The notes under the pieces are model-generated. The model was not told where the DNA came from. It saw only the letters and a list, made by a program, of their open reading frames with translations, and did no database searches. Position numbers and translations under genes: made by a program. Of a stretch of DNA of 29,185 nt, positions 29,079 to 29,185 are shown in pieces; position 1 is the stretch's first letter; each line of letters opens with the position of its first letter. Source of the stretch: a virus; IMG/VR virus record IMGVR_UViG_3300034407_000409, positions 1 through 29,185 of that record; one strand, given 5' to 3'.

Positions 29079-29185
29079 TATGGTCTGCTATTCCCATTTA
29101 TTCTTCCTGAGATGTATGAAATTTTATCACTCACATCATCAAACTCTTTCAGTAAACTTTGATGTGACTGCATAAGACTCTCATG
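29078..29185 (-). CDS. 3' end of a gene cut by the right edge of the window
   Basis: The frame enters at the edge and ends at TAA 29080-29078, reading HESLMQSHQSLLKEFDDVSD, then KISYISGRINGNSRP. It is a helical, probably coiled-coil end. The stop overlaps the start of the holin-like gene (TAATG), the normal spacing in this operon, which supports a real gene. An ATG at residue 5 could be its start, but the gene more likely extends beyond the window. Confidence 0.45.
   Translation of the reverse strand, partial: HESLMQSHQSLLKEFDDVSDKISYISGRINGNSRP

Noticed and set aside
1-29185. tRNA genes, CRISPR array, insertion sequence ends, integrase or attachment site
   Set aside because: No cloverleaf-type arms with a T-loop consensus, no regularly spaced repeat array, and no transposase or integrase motif were seen.

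Overview
The window is a segment of a tailed double-stranded DNA phage (or a phage-like contig), AT-rich at roughly one third GC by eye. Every gene I can support lies on the minus strand, so transcription runs from high to low coordinates. A tape measure protein, tail tube protein and frameshifted tail chaperone pair, with no contractile sheath, point to a siphovirus. Shine-Dalgarno sequences are strong and frequent (AAGGAG, GAGG, GGAGG), which argues against a Bacteroidetes host. The tail-fibre style and some small basic protein families resemble uncultured marine phages; that environment and host are inference. I see no integrase, tRNA, rRNA, CRISPR array or insertion sequence.

Layout in transcription order. 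(1) 29185-26224: a truncated gene, a holin-like coiled-coil/membrane protein, a small helical protein, two very basic proteins started by GTG, a lysozyme-like protein, a zinc-ribbon metallophosphoesterase and a small protein. (2) 26227-17606: tail module with connector, tail terminator candidate, tail tube protein, chaperone pair with a GGGAAAC slippery site, tape measure and two large tail-tip proteins. (3) 17605-17407: non-coding control region. (4) 17406-10695: early/DNA-metabolism block of mostly small coupled genes, including an HTH protein, an SSB-like protein ending in DDDAPF, an HNH/NinG-like nuclease, a replication-organiser-like protein and a DNA methyltransferase. A promoter plus a one-gene unit encoding a possible winged-helix regulator follows (11443-11778, closed by a terminator at 11400-11421), and the block ends at a strand-specific terminator at 10643-10668. 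(5) 10642-10349: second control region with a 16-bp palindrome and period-10 repeats. (6) 10348-1: packaging and head module (small and large terminase, portal, Mu G-like and Mu F-like proteins, scaffold, capsid) followed by a long tail fibre that runs off the left edge.

The two late modules therefore lie on either side of the early block, all on one strand. This fits a circularly permuted genome in which control elements at 17.4-17.6 kb, 11.8 kb and 10.35-10.67 kb divide one continuous direction of transcription into separately timed units. The same pair of AGGGTTA motifs, 11 nt apart, sits upstream of two predicted promoters at helically equivalent positions.

Five short genes were recovered by reading the gaps (29, 37, 41, 48 and 58 residues), and several starts were moved to internal ATGs with a proper ribosome binding site. 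No system of clearly unprecedented type is proven. The best candidates for something undescribed are the shared AGGGTTA control element with its possible cognate regulator, the Mu F-like/zincin fusion in a head module without a recognisable prohead protease, the repeated GGAGGTAAGTAATG gene junctions, and a 51-bp in-frame palindromic insert.
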